This document shows positions 21,801 to 35,177 of a stretch of 64,000 nt of DNA, piece by piece (positions within the stretch are counted from its first letter, which is position 1; every line of letters begins with the position of its first letter). Source of the DNA: Synchiropus splendidus (Eukaryota > Chordata > Actinopteri > Syngnathiformes > Callionymidae). The stretch lies in contig NC_071334.1 in the NCBI RefSeq assembly GCF_027744825.2, positions 31,464,937 through 31,528,936 on the forward strand, given 5' to 3'. Under the pieces are notes generated by a model, which saw only the letters and a program-made list of their open reading frames with translations, was not told where the DNA came from and searched no databases. Position numbers and translations under genes: made by a program.

Positions 21801-24800
21801 GATACTTCGGGTCCAATGTAACATTGATATCTCTTCTCTTGAATTTTTTTTTTAACCAGTTGATTTCCAACATTAGTTACTATCACACTCACTCTCTTCT
21901 TCCCTGATGTCTGTCCAGGTCTGGTTCTGATTGAGATTGCTGAGGCCCATCGGAAAATCCACTATGAACTGGAAGAGAATGTACGTAAACAACATTTAAT
22001 GGTTGTATATTTTTGAGATGAAAGAGGAGTTTTTTTTGTCTATTGTATTGTACCTTGCTTGACAAGCAATGATGAAACTGTGATTTCACATAACATCATC
22101 ACCATAACCATTTTGTTACTACCCCCTGTTTAACCTTGTCATTTCTAGAAGTGCTCTGAATTGTGGTTAATCTGAGTTGACAGCAGGTAATGACTCATCT
22201 TTAACCCCCACAACCTTTTGAGTCCATTCCGTTCATTTTGTAAGATACTGACTCTTTTGCACAAGAGCTAATAAGGTATTTTTGTCTCTAGAGTTGCAGT
22301 TGCTTTAAGCATTTGCCCCTGGCTGAAATACTGTGAATGCCTCTTATTATCTGTTGTGTTATGATGATAAGAACATGTAACATGCTGCCTTGTGTAAGAA
22401 GTGCGTAAACAGTCGAACAATGGAAGTGTAAATATGCTCAGTTTCATTTCCATGAATTTCACCCTAAGCTATTTATAGCTGCACAAGGCGAAAGTTGTAG
22501 ATCTTTAACTTTAACTGGCTGATAAGTGGAAGCCAGCAGGTCGCTCTTCCTTTCTTATCGTCCTGTTGCTTCTGAGCCACGTGACAGAATCATGCTGTGC
22601 TCGGAGAGCTTTAAACGTTTTGTGAGGATTTGTGTTGCAACAAGAGTTAAGGTGTGTTTATGTGTTCTTCTCTCTGCAGCTGAAGAGATTCCACAGAGAG
22701 GTGATTATTGAGCTGGAAAAGAAGACAGAGATGGATGTCAAATACATGAATGTGAGTGGCCTGGTGTTTTTGTTGTGGCTGCCAAGAAGGTTGTGTTTGG
22801 CCCTAAAACAACTCCAGCCATGACGGAAAAAGCCAACCATAAAAATTCTACGCTCAAAATGTTATACCCTATTTATGTGGTATTCAGTCATGTGATCTTT
22901 CATACATGAATCTAACTTGAATCAAATTTTAAATTGAGCAGGATTTAAATAGTGCTATGCATAAAAAAACAACTTTTCCTGAAGATGACAAAGAGCTTTG
23001 CACTTTGCACTAAGCTGTCTCTTATCTGCTGCAGGCCACCTTCAAGCGCTACCAGTCGGAGCACAAGCTGAAGCTGGACTCCCTGGAGCGTTCACAGACA
23101 GACCTAAAGAAGTTACGCAGGAAAAGCCAGGGGAAGCACTCGTCCAAGTATGAGATTAAAGAGAACGAGGTGAGACCCAGATGCGGTTGGTCCTCTAGTT
23201 GTGTTTTTATGTCAATTTTTTACAATAGTGTGTAGTTGTTTTGCTGGACAAAGTTTACAAGTATGCATTTTTGAACATATATCAATTAAAATTCAGTAAC
23301 AAAGCTTAAGATGGTTCTTTTAATTTCTGCATTCTGATGTTTTTTTAGCTGTAGATGTGAGAAAAATGTGGCCAAATTCCCAGCTTCTAGTGTGATTTCT
23401 TTAAGTATTAGCTTTGCACTGTTGGACTGCTCTCTCACAGAAAGGCAGGGAGATTGAAAACGGTGTGACAATAACAGATGAAGGGACTCGATTCAGCTCC
23501 TGACAGCGAGAGGGAGAGACGGAGAAATGAGAGCAGATAGTGGCAGAGGGTCTTTGTCAGTGCCCTAAGAGACACCATCACCATGGCAGCCTGAAAGAGA
23601 GAGAGCAGGAACCCTTTTTTCACATTACTGATAAGTGCTGGAGATGGTATTCAAAAAGTTTTCTGCCCCCGACAGTCTGTCAGGTACAAGAACTAAACAT
23701 ACTGAACATAATTGGATAAATATCTCTCTAAATTCGGCTCACCCTTTTTCCTGGGAATGCATTTCCTGCGCTCAGATCTGAGAGACCATCACCACCGGTG
23801 AATGACATATTTATTCTCAGTCATCAACTCCTAAGAAGATACAGTGGGTTTTTGAAGACAGATTTAAATGTAAATGAAAATAAGGTAAATATTTAGTGCT
23901 GAACCCCTAAATGACTCACAGGAAGATCAGGTGCTGCAATAGATTTTTTAGTTAGTTATGTTGAGTCAAGCTTTGCAGTAAAATAGGAGTGCTGGCCAAA
24001 CAATGCATTTTCAGATGTTATTGAGGCTAGTCCCTCATTTATGTTAACCAGAAAATGACCTTCAACAAACCAATTGAAACCTTCTATACAGCTGATGTGT
24101 TGATGTGTGTAATTGAATCAACTGTGTGCAGTATGTGGAGACTATTTCATCCCGAAAAGTGGACATGCAGAAGTTCATTGCTGATGGCTGCAAAGAAGCT
24201 CTTCTGGAAGAAAAGCGACGCTTCTGCTTCCTGGCAGACAAACACTACATGTTCTCCTACCAAATCAGCAATTTCCACGACAAGGTGAGAGTCACCAGCT
24301 AAGTCTGTCTGCTGTTCCAAAACATTCAGTTTAGAACTTCCAATGATCTTGCTACATCTGTGGTCAATACAGGCCAAGGACATGCTGGCAGCCAAGCTCC
24401 CTAGCTGGCAGGAGAAGTGCAGTGACATCAGCAAGGTGCCAGAAACAGTGATGACCATGATAGATGGACTGTCCACACCGCCAGAACAATCGCCACAAGT
24501 TAACCGCCACAACAGGGTAAGGGGGTGTTATCACACTGGGGGTTACAGACTGGACTGGAGTTGATGTGTGGTTACCTTATACACAAGTTAGCCAAAGATT
24601 TGAGTGCAGGGTGTCAGAGTGAAACTGACTGTAGCTTGGGAGTTAGAAAGGAGTCTGACTTTATATTTTACTCTGTTGATGACCAAACACTGCTTGTGTT
24701 GATGGGCTCAGTGTTTCATCACAGCTGATGATGAACCTACAAGTCTTGACTTGTGTTTATGACACTACTTCTCTATGACACATGAAATCCCACTTGTATG

Positions 24801-27800
24801 AATGGGTTTTGTTAGTTTGAGAAAATCACTGGGGGGCATGTCTGAACAAAAGCGCAATGGCACATATGACAAGTTGTGTTAGTCAGGTGAGTGTAGCTTT
24901 TCAACTAGTGCTCACTGTTGTGCATTCATAAGATAATGCGTACTTTAGAAACCTTGTTTTAAGTTCATGATCGCAAGCTTTCATGGCATCATCCATAAAG
25001 CTGAATAACTTATAATGTCTTATGAATGTACTAATAATGCTTTGTAGATGAGACCTTGGACTTTTTAATAACTACAGCTGACCTTAACCAACTAGCTCAT
25101 TTTTACCAAAGTTTACGGGTTGGATGACTTGAGTGACTTTACTAAGTGTTCTATGAGTTTATTGGTTTTGTATCACCTAATGTAAACCCGTCTTGTATTA
25201 TTTTGACCTCTGTATTTGAATATTTTAGCCTTAAATATTGTATACAGCAGCGGAAATCACTTCAAACCTTTGAAATGTCGACTTATCCAATGTTAAAACA
25301 TCTCTGTCTGAAATCGGATTTTTGAAATGTCAATGGTTCCCGTCCAAATCTAGTCTTCACTGTGTATGCCATCTCCTGATTAGATTTCTCGTGATATTTC
25401 CACTCGTAGGAAACATTCACACATTCTGAGATGAGCCGATTCAAAAACCTGATTTTCGCGAATGTTTTCTTTTCCTTTTGTTGGGTTCTTATCTGTGAAG
25501 TGTGAAGTGCTTAGGTAAGTATGGCTACTGTGTGTGAACTCTCACTTTCAGCCTCTGTCTTCTTCCTCGTAGAACAATTTGGATTCGATGATTCCACCCC
25601 CGGCTCCTCCACTGAAGGCCCAGATCAGTCCTCTCGCTAACATGTTCAACCCAGAGCCCAGATCTCCTCTCACCTCCCCGTCAGACCGCAACTCAGGTAC
25701 AAGATTCTTCAAATGCTCGGACTAAACAAATACTGCAGGAACAGCTGAAAGTGAAGGCATGTCTGGGCTTTTCCGCTTATTATCACAGCCAAGGAGGCTA
25801 TGTTTTCTATTGCATTTGTTTGTTTCTTTATCTGTTCAAAATAACTTGAAAAGTTATGGATGGATTTGGGGTGAATTGCAATTCCTTCCTTGATCCCCAA
25901 CCTCAGTCCACAAACTCAAAAATGTGCATTCCCTCGAAGGGCAAGGACTGATTCTTATGAAGTTAAGTTGAGGAGCAAGACTGATTTTGAGTTTCCTACC
26001 CACCTCTCACATGTATCCTCTTTATGTTGGCCATGGTATCAAGTGCAGCCAACTCCAACAGTTGTCATGGCGACACTTCAGTGCAAAGTGTGATTTACTG
26101 AGCGCTGCCCCCACAGTCAGACATAGCCCTTAACACCTGGCTTTGAGGGCTTAAGGTTGAGGCTTGAGCTTCAGGGTTAAGGACTGAGAATAAAGGGAGG
26201 AATTAAAATTCTCCATAGGATAGGAGTTTTAGGAAATCTGTGAAATGGGACAAGGAAGAGTGGTTTTCTAGTTCCATCTTTTTTTTTTAGTGAATTGACC
26301 ACGGAAAATTTAAACAAAGCGAGGAATTTGTTAACTGGAAGTATGGTGGTCCTGAAGGGCAAAAACAATCAAAAATGGAGTCGCAATTACAAATATGAAA
26401 GTGCAATTACAAAAACAAAGTTCATCATTTTGGCAGATAATAAAATGCTTTCCATGACTTCGCTGATATCTGGAACCTCCGCTATGCACAACAGGAAGTA
26501 AGTCATCAGGATGCTGTGATCTTGAGATAAGACTTTTGTTTTCAATGGGCCTATATGTGGATGTCATTGATAAGACAGAACCCTCAGGCGTCGTTTCTCC
26601 ACCTGATCACCCTCCTGTCTTTGGCAAGGCAAGGCACACGCCCCTTGTCCAGTTTGTGTTTATGTTGCTGTGCTTTTTTTGGAATTCAACAGTCTGTCCT
26701 CACTCTCTCACTCTTTTTTTTTCAGACCAGGGCAGTCTTGGCGAAGGGTCGTTGTCCCGGTCCACATCCCAGTCATCCGGTCTTAACATGAGCAGAAAAC
26801 TGGTGCGGGTCCAGACCATATTCCCCCACACAGCGGGCAACAACGACACGCTCCTCAGCTTCGATGACGGTGACATCATCACACTGATGATCCAGGATGA
26901 GAAAGACGGCTGGCTTTACGGGGAACTGGAGAAGACTGGGCAGTAAGTGAGATGCTTTTAACACAATAAAAAGGCCAATTGTTTAGATTCAGTAAGTGAA
27001 ACAATATTGCAAACTCTGAAGCTGGTCTCTTCACACCCGAGGAATTGTACTTTCATTCTTGCAAAAATGCCCAAGCATGCACACACAGGCATTTCTGGCA
27101 TTTCTCAGCTGGAAGTACGAGTTTCTCCATTGTGCTATCTCATACTCTGCTTCACTAATACATCGTGCTTGTAAACAGAGACAATGTTAGGTATGTTCCA
27201 AACCTCAGTCGTTAACAGTCACTATCTCTCTGGTGAGATTTCTTCTGCATGACAACAACAACCTGAAATCAAAGTCCATCGAACTAGGATGGGGATCATG
27301 GTCAATTGATATATTTTGCTGGGGCATGAGGATTTTATTTTATATTATAATAGGAGAAAACATAATGGTCGACCTATACAGGACATTTTAAATATGATAG
27401 ATATTCATTCACAGTGTTACCTTGTTTTTGTAATTCCATTTTCTTCCATTTTTACCGCTTGTGAAACTGAAATTAAACAGTATCTATTTTTATTTACTTA
27501 TTTATTTTATTTATTGACCTAAACCTAACCATCCAGAACAAAGGCTAACCTGAACCAGGACTCTGAACCAAACTTAAACCTAACTATAGTGACGCAGTTA
27601 TTTTGAAGCTTTCATCAGACTGCCACCTCTTCATGACCTGTACAGGTATGTATCCCGGACCCAGAGACGTGCAGGTCAGATCAGAGCCGACTCTTCTCAC
27701 CCTGGTCATAGACTGTTTGTTCCTCTTCCCTCTGGCAGGAGGCTACGGTCCATCCAGACCAGAACCTCCCGTCACAGGAACAGCTTCTTCCACTCGGCCG

Positions 27801-30302
27801 TCACACTAAGGAATTTGTGTATAGCCCTTTTTTGTTATTTATTTATTAGCTACTTCTAGTATTATTGTTTATATTTATTTATGTATTTATTTACTTTTTT
27901 ACTAATTTTTTTTGTTCATTATTGCTGCTTCTTCCAAAGCACTTTCCTAGTTGGTGGGATCCTCACTGAAATTGAGTCTTACTCTTATGGGGTCCAGCCA
28001 AATGTCCCCATGATCTCATATGGTCCCCTCCACATACACATGCACTTGGACCTTAGTGTTTTGCCCTGAAAACAGGTGGATAACTGGTGGTGGGAAGAGA
28101 AGAATGAATTACAATAGAGCTCCATCCATACAAGTTTGAAGCAAGAAAACTCTTTCCACCAAATTGTGAGTGTCTTTTGTTTGGTCTGGATGAAGTGTTC
28201 AGCTTTCGGTGAGGAATGTTCTGCTGCACAGGTCTGTTGTTTTAATGTGACAATGCTCTCACTGACACAACGTGTATTTTGAGAGCAGGTCACGTTTTAT
28301 AGCGTTCTGTTGCTGCTGCATCACAATTCTGCTGTGGCTTCCGACTTCTAGATTTACAAAGACTTCTATGTCAGGGAACTTGCACTGCGCTACTTATTCG
28401 TCCTTCCATGTAAGAAGCGGACTGCAGAGCAGTTATTTAAAATGCACTAAGCGGTGGTTTCTCAAGAAACCAAAATGACGAGAATAAATCACAGTAGTTT
28501 CTTAGCAACAGCCTTCACTTGATGTCATTTTCTTTCCGCGACCTGCAGTCAACATCCTGTCACACTTTAGCGTCACATTCCAGTTGGCTGTCAACATAAA
28601 CACAGATTTGCTTGTCGTCTAGGGAAGAGCCCAAGTCAACATTTGGGCTTCATGATGGCGTGATTGATGGCTGCTTTTGCTCATGATTCTACGCTCTGTG
28701 TGAACACAAAGACATCTTCGTGCAAGACATCATAGCAATTGTTCATAACACCTACTATAACTCTAAGAAATATTTCAAATATGTACAATGATTTCAGTGG
28801 AAATTCTGCTGTGTGAGACTCCAACTCGGATTGTTTCTCCTCCTATCATTCTCTCTTCACTTGAAAACTCTCAGCCAGGCATTCTGAATTCACATTTCTC
28901 TTCGTTGCTTTCCAGTCTCATTCATCGCTATCCCTCATTATCTTTGCTTCCTTTGCTCCCTCCTGATACTTTCCTGAACTTCACCATTTCACCACTGAGT
29001 CTCTGATAGTTCCGCTTAACCATCCAGCACCTCAGCTGTCTCCCTGAATCCTGAACAACAATCTTGTTAAAATCTGTCTAATGCAGTCACACCTTTTTAA
29101 ACCTAAAAAAAGTTTTTTTCATGGTTGCATTTGGGATTGAGTCAAATTTTGAGGGGGTCCCCTGTAAGCCTGGTTTTGTTTCTCACATGAAACAATAGCC
29201 ATAACCTTATTTGAGCCATTTGTGCATTTTATGATGAACACACATCTCCAATGCTTGAGGAAAGAAACGGGAAGGGAAGGGGTTTTTTTTTTCATCATCA
29301 GTCAATGACCAGTTGAAGTTATTCCCTGTTGCAGCTGTGTTTCAGACTGATGGTTAAGATATATGTTTGGTTTCAGACGAGGCTGGTTTCCCTCATCATA
29401 CTGCAGACCATGTTCAGAGCCGTTCCTATCAAACAAGTAAGACGCCACCCTATGGATAAAGAGCAAGTGATTTGATGGCTAGTTATGGAACTCATGTTCA
29501 TGTTTGGCATCATAGCAGCAATTCGAACACGCCGGTGCGAAGTCTGAGTGTGGCAAGTCTGCCGGTGCATGAGGTGGAGGAAGATGAGCCCGTGCTGCTG
29601 CCGCCGCCAGACTACAGTGATGAGGTTCACAGCCGCCCAGCAGCTCCGCCCACGCTGCTGCAACAGAACACAGTCAGTACCGGAGGTCCATCACTCTTTC
29701 CTCTGTGTCGTGTATTTGTTGAAATGTGATGATTTAGTTATTGTATAACCCCACAGTAGTTACTCAACAAAGAGGTGTCTTCACTTTTTCACAATTATTG
29801 ATTTTGTTCAGCAGTTATGAGCCATGTCGCCCTTACAATGGACTTAATGGAACTTGGTATGCTGTAAATGATTATCAAGGAGAAAAATGATCCAGGTTGA
29901 AGTTAATGAACTATAGACACTATTATGCCCAAAATATTTGTATTATTATTATTTTTATTTTTGCTTCTGACCCCCACTGATATCAGTCGTATCTTGACGC
30001 ACCACTTCATCCTCTCCTATTGTGCCACTTTCTCACATCTCCAATCTGACTTTGAATGTAAATCACCTGCTGTCAACAAGTCTAACACACCCAGTGTGAA
30101 CGAACCTGTAGAGGTCCGGCTGAAAATAATTGTGAGTCAAAGGTTCCTGGAGGATATGTAATAAACAGATATGGTCTCCTCCTGATAACTTAATGGAAAC
30201 TGTGCGACAATAATTGGGGCAAGTGATCTCACTAGTGGGTTAAAAAGAAAGAGAAATATATATATATATATGTGTGTATATATGTATATATGTATATATG
30301 TA

Positions 30303-30398
<96 letters not shown>

Positions 30399-31662
30399 AT
30401 CTATCGCTACACCACAATGTTTGAACTCGAACAATAGGTGCTTGTTTCCGTGTCCTAATATGGGTTCAGGACGTGTCCCATTTTTGATATCTTTATAGCT
30501 TCAATTCCACGCCCAACAGACATGACATCAAACAATCTGAACACTCGGAGTGACTAATCGCAACTTATCAAGTTTCTCCCTCACCACCGTGCCCACGCCC
30601 TGAACACTAATCCCCTAAAAAGTTGCTGGATCTCAGAGAGGTGGAGGGAAGGAGAACAAGAGAGAGGAAATGATAAGGATTTATTCAGCTGACACAGATG
30701 AACAAATGTGCAGCCAGCAGACTTGTCCAGACCTATTTCTCTCTCCATCATCACCTTCCTCTGGCTGCAGCTGTACTCAATGTCCCCCAAAATCGGCAGC
30801 AGCAGGTTCTGCTGGGTCATAAACACAAGAATCCTCTCAATACATTATAAAACGTGACATGAAATGATCACAGTATGTTTTAAATTGATTGTCATATTTG
30901 TTTTTATTGAAGCTCCTTCAACTGCAGTTGATTTCCTTGTCACGTTATCGTAGTATTCTTTGTTATCAGTTTTGTTGTTGTTTCAATGCTGACTTGTGTG
31001 GAACTGTCTCTATATCTGTGCATGTGGAATAAGTGGTGAATTTGTAGATGCATGATCTAACATGAAAATAACCGCACACACACACACACTCTGACTCCCA
31101 TGTTATCTTTATTATTCACAGAGCACATACTGCATGCTGGGTTGTTAACTTGAGGCGCATCACTGAAGTGTTTGTGCCTCAACTTTATTGTCTGGGAGTG
31201 CTCTGAGAAAGATTGGTCTTTCTAGATTGAAATTCCAGTGTTGCAGCAAGGGTGTGTGTCAACAGTCCACTGCAGTGAGCAGGAAGGAGGAGTGGGGGAA
31301 CAAGTGTTGATGGGAAATCTGATCAAACCAGTCGAGCGACACGCATCTCAGCAGGAGGCGGGTGTGGGCTTGTGGTGACTGGGGTGGTTCGTGTTGTCTG
31401 TGTGTGTCGTATCTTTCAAGGGTCTTTCTATCTGTTTTTTTATCACGGCAGGTTTCTTTAGCCAATGGCAGTGCAAAGGCCCCTTTTCTAGGGTGAGTGA
31501 CCTAACACCACTAACAAATCTGTCCCGTGTTGACCACTAAATAATCATCTGTGGAGTCGGTGCGGATCTGAGCTGTTCTCTTCTTACAGTGGGGGGAATC
31601 CATTTGCAACGGTCAAGCTAAGGCCGACCGTCACCAATGACCGATCAGCACCAGTCATCTAA
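9616..31662 (+). CDS. baiap2l1: BAIAP2L1 (IRTKS), I-BAR and SH3 adaptor protein
   Basis: Coding exons: 9616-9666, 12793-12868, 13094-13180, 21919-21980, 22680-22751, 23035-23169, 24132-24284, 24373-24516, 25573-25696, 26726-26942, 29377-29436, 29516-29676, 31462-31492, 31590-31662. All junctions are GT-AG and the phases close, giving about 481 residues (human about 511). Residues 1-230 form the I-BAR (IMD) domain: [47 protein letters not shown]. The SH3 domain is near 328-383 ([31 protein letters not shown]). A proline stretch, [10 protein letters not shown], follows, and the tail is [19 protein letters not shown]. Family role: it binds curved plasma membrane and Rac, and recruits actin regulators. 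The end of exon 12 is uncertain (29676 or 29685). Confidence 0.96.
9836..9870. repeat. (ATT)n microsatellite
   Basis: About eleven trinucleotide units in BAIAP2L1 intron 1. Confidence 0.9.
11640..11900 (+). mobile_element. Decayed LINE reverse-transcriptase C-terminal fragment
   Basis: A 61-codon frame (11705-11890) encodes [20 protein letters not shown] followed by [14 protein letters not shown]. It resembles the L-P-x-x-x-R-x-x-x-x-L-L-x-M-x-x-A-x-N-x-L-x-P-x-x-L-x-x-L-F pattern at the end of fish LINE polyproteins. No neighbouring domains survive. Confidence 0.45.
14824..15396. mobile_element. MITE-like element with TACCATAATT termini
   Basis: The left end TACCATAATTTCCAGACTA is matched by the reverse complement of the right end, TACCATAATTCCCGGACTA, giving near-perfect terminal inverted repeats about 19 bp long. 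The 573-bp body has no transposase frame. It contains phrases such as TATAAGCCGCAGG and a long internal hairpin. A related fragment lies at 36620-36765 in the opposite orientation. The superfamily is not identified. Confidence 0.75.
15109..15224. repeat. 25-bp hairpin arms inside the MITE-like element
   Basis: Arms 15109-15133 and 15200-15224 (AAAGCGCTCAAAATGC and its complement) pair with one mismatch around a 66-base loop. Confidence 0.85.
17327..17575 (+). mobile_element. tRNA-derived SINE (DANA/mermaid-like)
   Basis: It begins GGCGGCACAGTGAGACAATG, carries a Pol III B box GGTTCGAATCC (17372-17382), and continues with GTGAGTTCTCCCTGTGCG, CAAAGACATGC, TTAATTGGACAC and a GT run. This is the order in the DANA/mermaid group of fish SINEs as I know it. 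The 5' part is shortened. Confidence 0.8.
19649..19688. repeat. Perfect 14-bp inverted repeat with 12-base loop
   Basis: TGCATCTCTGCAGC (19649-19662) and GCTGCAGAGATGCA (19675-19688) are exact complements. It lies in BAIAP2L1 intron 3. It could be a small hairpin RNA, a palindromic repeat remnant or chance. Confidence 0.9.
27617..27990 (+). mobile_element. LINE 3' end, copy B (uninterrupted)
   Basis: Same sequence block as copy A at 4376-4624 and 9071-9160, here joined through an AT-rich stretch (TTATTTATTTATT). It lies in BAIAP2L1 intron 10. No open reverse-transcriptase frame remains. Confidence 0.7.
30257..30395. repeat. (TA)n microsatellite
   Basis: About 139 bases of alternating TA with a few TGTA interruptions, in the intron before BAIAP2L1 exon 13. 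Open frames reading YIYIY here are artefacts of the repeat. Confidence 0.95.
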
Positions 31663-33320
31663 GGCAGCGGAGGAGAAGGATCACGTCTCACATCCCCAAC
31701 CTGCATGTCTGTCTGTCTCAGCGTTCGGCTAAACAACCTGTTGTTACCGCAACTCTCATACGTGTTACAAACGTTTGAAAACACCCAGCATCTGTGACGT
31801 CGTAGTTGAAAGCAAATAAACTGCCAAACTCCATGACAACTTTCCCCGTCATCACCAGCCTATCTGTTGGACTTGGCCATCATGGTCATGGTCAACACGC
31901 CTTCTCATCCATCGTACCTTAACAAGAGCTCCTATCTATCTTATCTGAGTTTGGCCAGTGTGTCAGTCCACACTGGGTCCCCCTTTACAGCAGGTTTTAT
32001 AATGTATTCAAGTGTATACAGTAACATCAGTAGTCACACTGATGGGGAATTCTTCTTTGGTCATGACATTACTTGGGCACCAAGTTGTCACATCCTCTCT
32101 CTGCCACATTATGGTGTAGAAACTTGGTTTTCTATTTGCTTCATTTATCAAAAATAATGAATGTATTGATTGGTTTGAAATGGAGTCTGATATCTGCTAC
32201 CACACTATATGTGCATATGTGAGTATATGGGTCTGGAGGATATTCACTGCGTCTGAACAAACACTTTTAAGTTTGCATAATTTTAAGTCATAAAAGTTTG
32301 CAAACAAGTGTAGGTGGTGTTACAGCATTGGCTGATGAGAAATACACCACAAAATTTCAGTTATTGTGAAAGATTCGACTAGTTTATAGTTGGTCTCAGA
32401 CATCCAAAACTATTGAAGTGTCCAAATGTAATGGGGGTCATTGCAGTACAATGAGAACCAATGGACTGGTGTTTTTTCATTATGTAGCAGCCATTATTTT
32501 AGCAAGTTTTTATGTTTTAATTTGGCATTTCATCTACATATTTCACAACATATTTTTAAACAAAGAGGATTCCTGTGTCTGGGCTTCAGTGAGGGGGATG
32601 CATTGTAGCATGGCTTGGCTTAGATTCCATGAAACTAAATATGTTGTTTGTGTGTAGATGACTTATTTTCAAGTGGCCAGGTGGCTCCACGGATGGTGAG
32701 AAACATGTAAGAAGTGATTCCAGATGTAAGCCAGATGCTGGCGTTCTGAATGGTGATATGTTGAGTTGATGCTGATGACAGAAAACAGGTGTCTTCCTGA
32801 CTTGCTTTGAAAAAAATCTTATTTTTAAATAAAACTTTATTTGTCTTTGATACTGTGAGAATGAAGGGAGAGCATGATGTGTTGGATGAGGGTTTGTCCA
32901 TAAAATGAAGTCTGTTTCACACCAGGCTATTTATATAGAGACGTCATATTTTAATGATATACAAAAAGATTCCTTTCTGTGAAGATTTCCTTTTCAGAAT
33001 AAGACATCAGTTCCTGTACTTGGATCCTCACGGGTTGGGATGTAGCTGTTGAAATGTGTTGGAATTAAAGATATATTTTCACTCCAGTTTAGTGACGACT
33101 GCATAAGATGTACCTTACTACTCGCCTTGTATGTGGGTATGTTGAATAACTGATTGAAATATGCGGAGTGTTCAATATTTTATGAGGACTTTTTTTTTTT
33201 TTGCAATGTATTTCAGAATGTAAAAACTATGACCAGATCATAACGACATGTTCCCTCAGTGCTGCACCACTGTGTTGATGGATAGCTCCTCGGGTTCTTA
33301 ATAAAACATGATTCACTCCG
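31663..33320 (+). other. BAIAP2L1 3' untranslated region with two polyadenylation signals
   Basis: AATAAA occurs at 31815-31820 and at 33300-33305. The second is followed by a GT/T-rich stretch (GGGTGTCTTTCTGC) and is the stronger candidate for the distal end. No coding sequence is seen between. Confidence 0.5.
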
Positions 33321-34200
33321 ACTCTTGGGTGTCTTTCTGCTGCAATATCCCACAATCATAATCACGTTTCAGTTTAAAAATACTTCCATTGGTGCTGGTT
33401 CTGGCCGTGTTTATTAGAATATTAAAATGTGGAATTTTGTATTGATTAGTGATAAACCATAAAATATAATTTTGTTGCACTTTGTACCTTCAGACTGATG
33501 ATTCTGTTCAGCAGTTACTTCAGTTGTTTTGAGGTTTAAAAGCAAAATGAGATTGATATTGAACTAGGCAGTATCTTTAGTGGGAGTACGCCTTCTGGTT
33601 AGTTGAAAAATCTCGGCAGTCTTCAGTGACTTGTTCTCAAAGGTAAGTGGGTGATCATGATCTGTGTCCTGATGCCAATCCGAATATCATTTGATCGCGG
33701 TCAGTGGAATTGCTTATTCTAAGCTGGTGGATGGAATTCTCCATAGAGACACAATGTGAAGGGAAATAGTTGAATTCTGAAGAGTAAATGGGAAATTATA
33801 TGCTCACGAATAAAACCTTTTATATTCATGAGTACATTTCCTTTTTGCATTTCATTATCATGCTTTTCTTTTTAAAAAAAAACAACCGACATTTTAACCA
33901 CATTTAGGGACTAGAAGTAAGTTTCTTGCTTCTGAAGACATCCAAATTTTCAAAGGTAGTATTGAAGATAATACTGTTATGCGACAACTGCTATTTATTT
34001 ATTCATTTACTTGTCTTCGTTTTGTAACACCAGTGTCTGAATAAAGTTTAGCAGTCTAATTTTACCCAAATTGCCGGGATGAACTACGGAATAATCTCAA
34101 TCATCCTCAGCAACAACGACGACACGGTGTAGACCTGAAATGTGCTGTGTAGCAGCGCTCTCTGCTGGACATGTGCTGTCACGCCGGTTACCACACAGGC
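33321..34200. other. Intergenic spacer between BAIAP2L1 and TECPR1
   Basis: AT-rich sequence without supported exons. In mammals BRI3 lies between these two genes; no BRI3-like frame is found here. Confidence 0.5.
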
Positions 34201-34201
34201 A

Positions 34202-34300
34202 GCCAATCAGCGCGCTGCATCATACGACGGCACTTCCTGCTTCACGTTGACGTGAATATCGGACTGAAATAAGAGGCGAGCGCGTCTATTGGGCTGCAAG
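34202..34300 (+). promoter_or_regulatory. Likely TECPR1 promoter
   Basis: A CCAAT box (34203-34207), an ETS-type site CACTTCCTG (34231-34239), a near-palindrome TTCACGTTGACGTGAA (34241-34256) and an inverted CCAAT (ATTGG, about 34288) cluster within 100 bases in a GC-richer patch, with no TATA box. The start codon is 0.9 kb downstream behind a CTTGCTCCAG acceptor, so a noncoding first exon is implied. Confidence 0.5.
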
Positions 34301-35177
34301 CAGCTGTTAGTTCGCTACCTGACTGCGAAAGACAATGAAACACGACATCCCCGCGTCTGCGCTCGTTTGATTTGAGGCAGCAGGAGGTCGGTGCGCTTCC
34401 ACTATGTTATGATCTATTTCTAGGGATGTAAGCCCGTAAGCCTGAACCGAAAACAATCGGTGTTGTCGTTTACTCTCCAGGTGGATTACTTGTGCCATCG
34501 TTATTTTTTTATATTATCGCTAAACTTGTTGACAGTCCTACACTCTTTTAATGTCGGTGATTTTTTAGTGAACGTGGTGCCGTCATTGCGCGAGCAGTCA
34601 TGTGATTTATCGATCATTACCAAGTTGGATGGGTCGTTAGTATCCTATCGCGTGTGTGTGTGTGTGTGTTTATTTGCACCGACACGATGTGTGAATGTTT
34701 AGCAACTATTTAAATGACTTAAATGAGTTGTTCTGCAGGAAATATCCGAATATATAAACAAACCTGTGCTTCACCTGTAAAGTAATTGCCTCCTGCATGG
34801 TGGCTGCAACTTTTGTCTAATCATAGAGATAGTAGGTTTTACCATTTACAAAGTTGTATGACCTTTTCATGTCACTATTTTATTAATAAAATGTAAACAG
34901 AAGCCAATACATTGTGTATAACCCAGATCGAGAGCAACAGTGAACCCATCATTGCGACGAAACAAATATGACACATAGATTCTGGGTCTGTATGTAACGT
35001 GACGACAGTCCACACAATTTCTCCTTGTTGTTCTTTGAATTTGACTTGGAACCCTTAAAGTAATGAATGAAATAAATTAGTAGGAGTATAACGTGCCCTC
35101 AAGTGCTTCACTCATAAACTGAGGTTGATCATTACATATACAACAGTTGAGACTTCCCTCTTGCTCCAGGTGCAACC

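Larger units (their letters stand above)
13181..21918 (+). other. BAIAP2L1 intron 3 (8.7 kb)
   Basis: The longest intron here. It holds an inverted-repeat element (14824-15396), a SINE (17327-17575) and a perfect 14-bp hairpin (19649-19688). The remaining bases show no exon with splice and family support. Confidence 0.85.

Noticed and set aside
30232..30498. Frames of alternating Tyr-Ile on both strands
   Set aside because: Direct translation of the (TA)n microsatellite.
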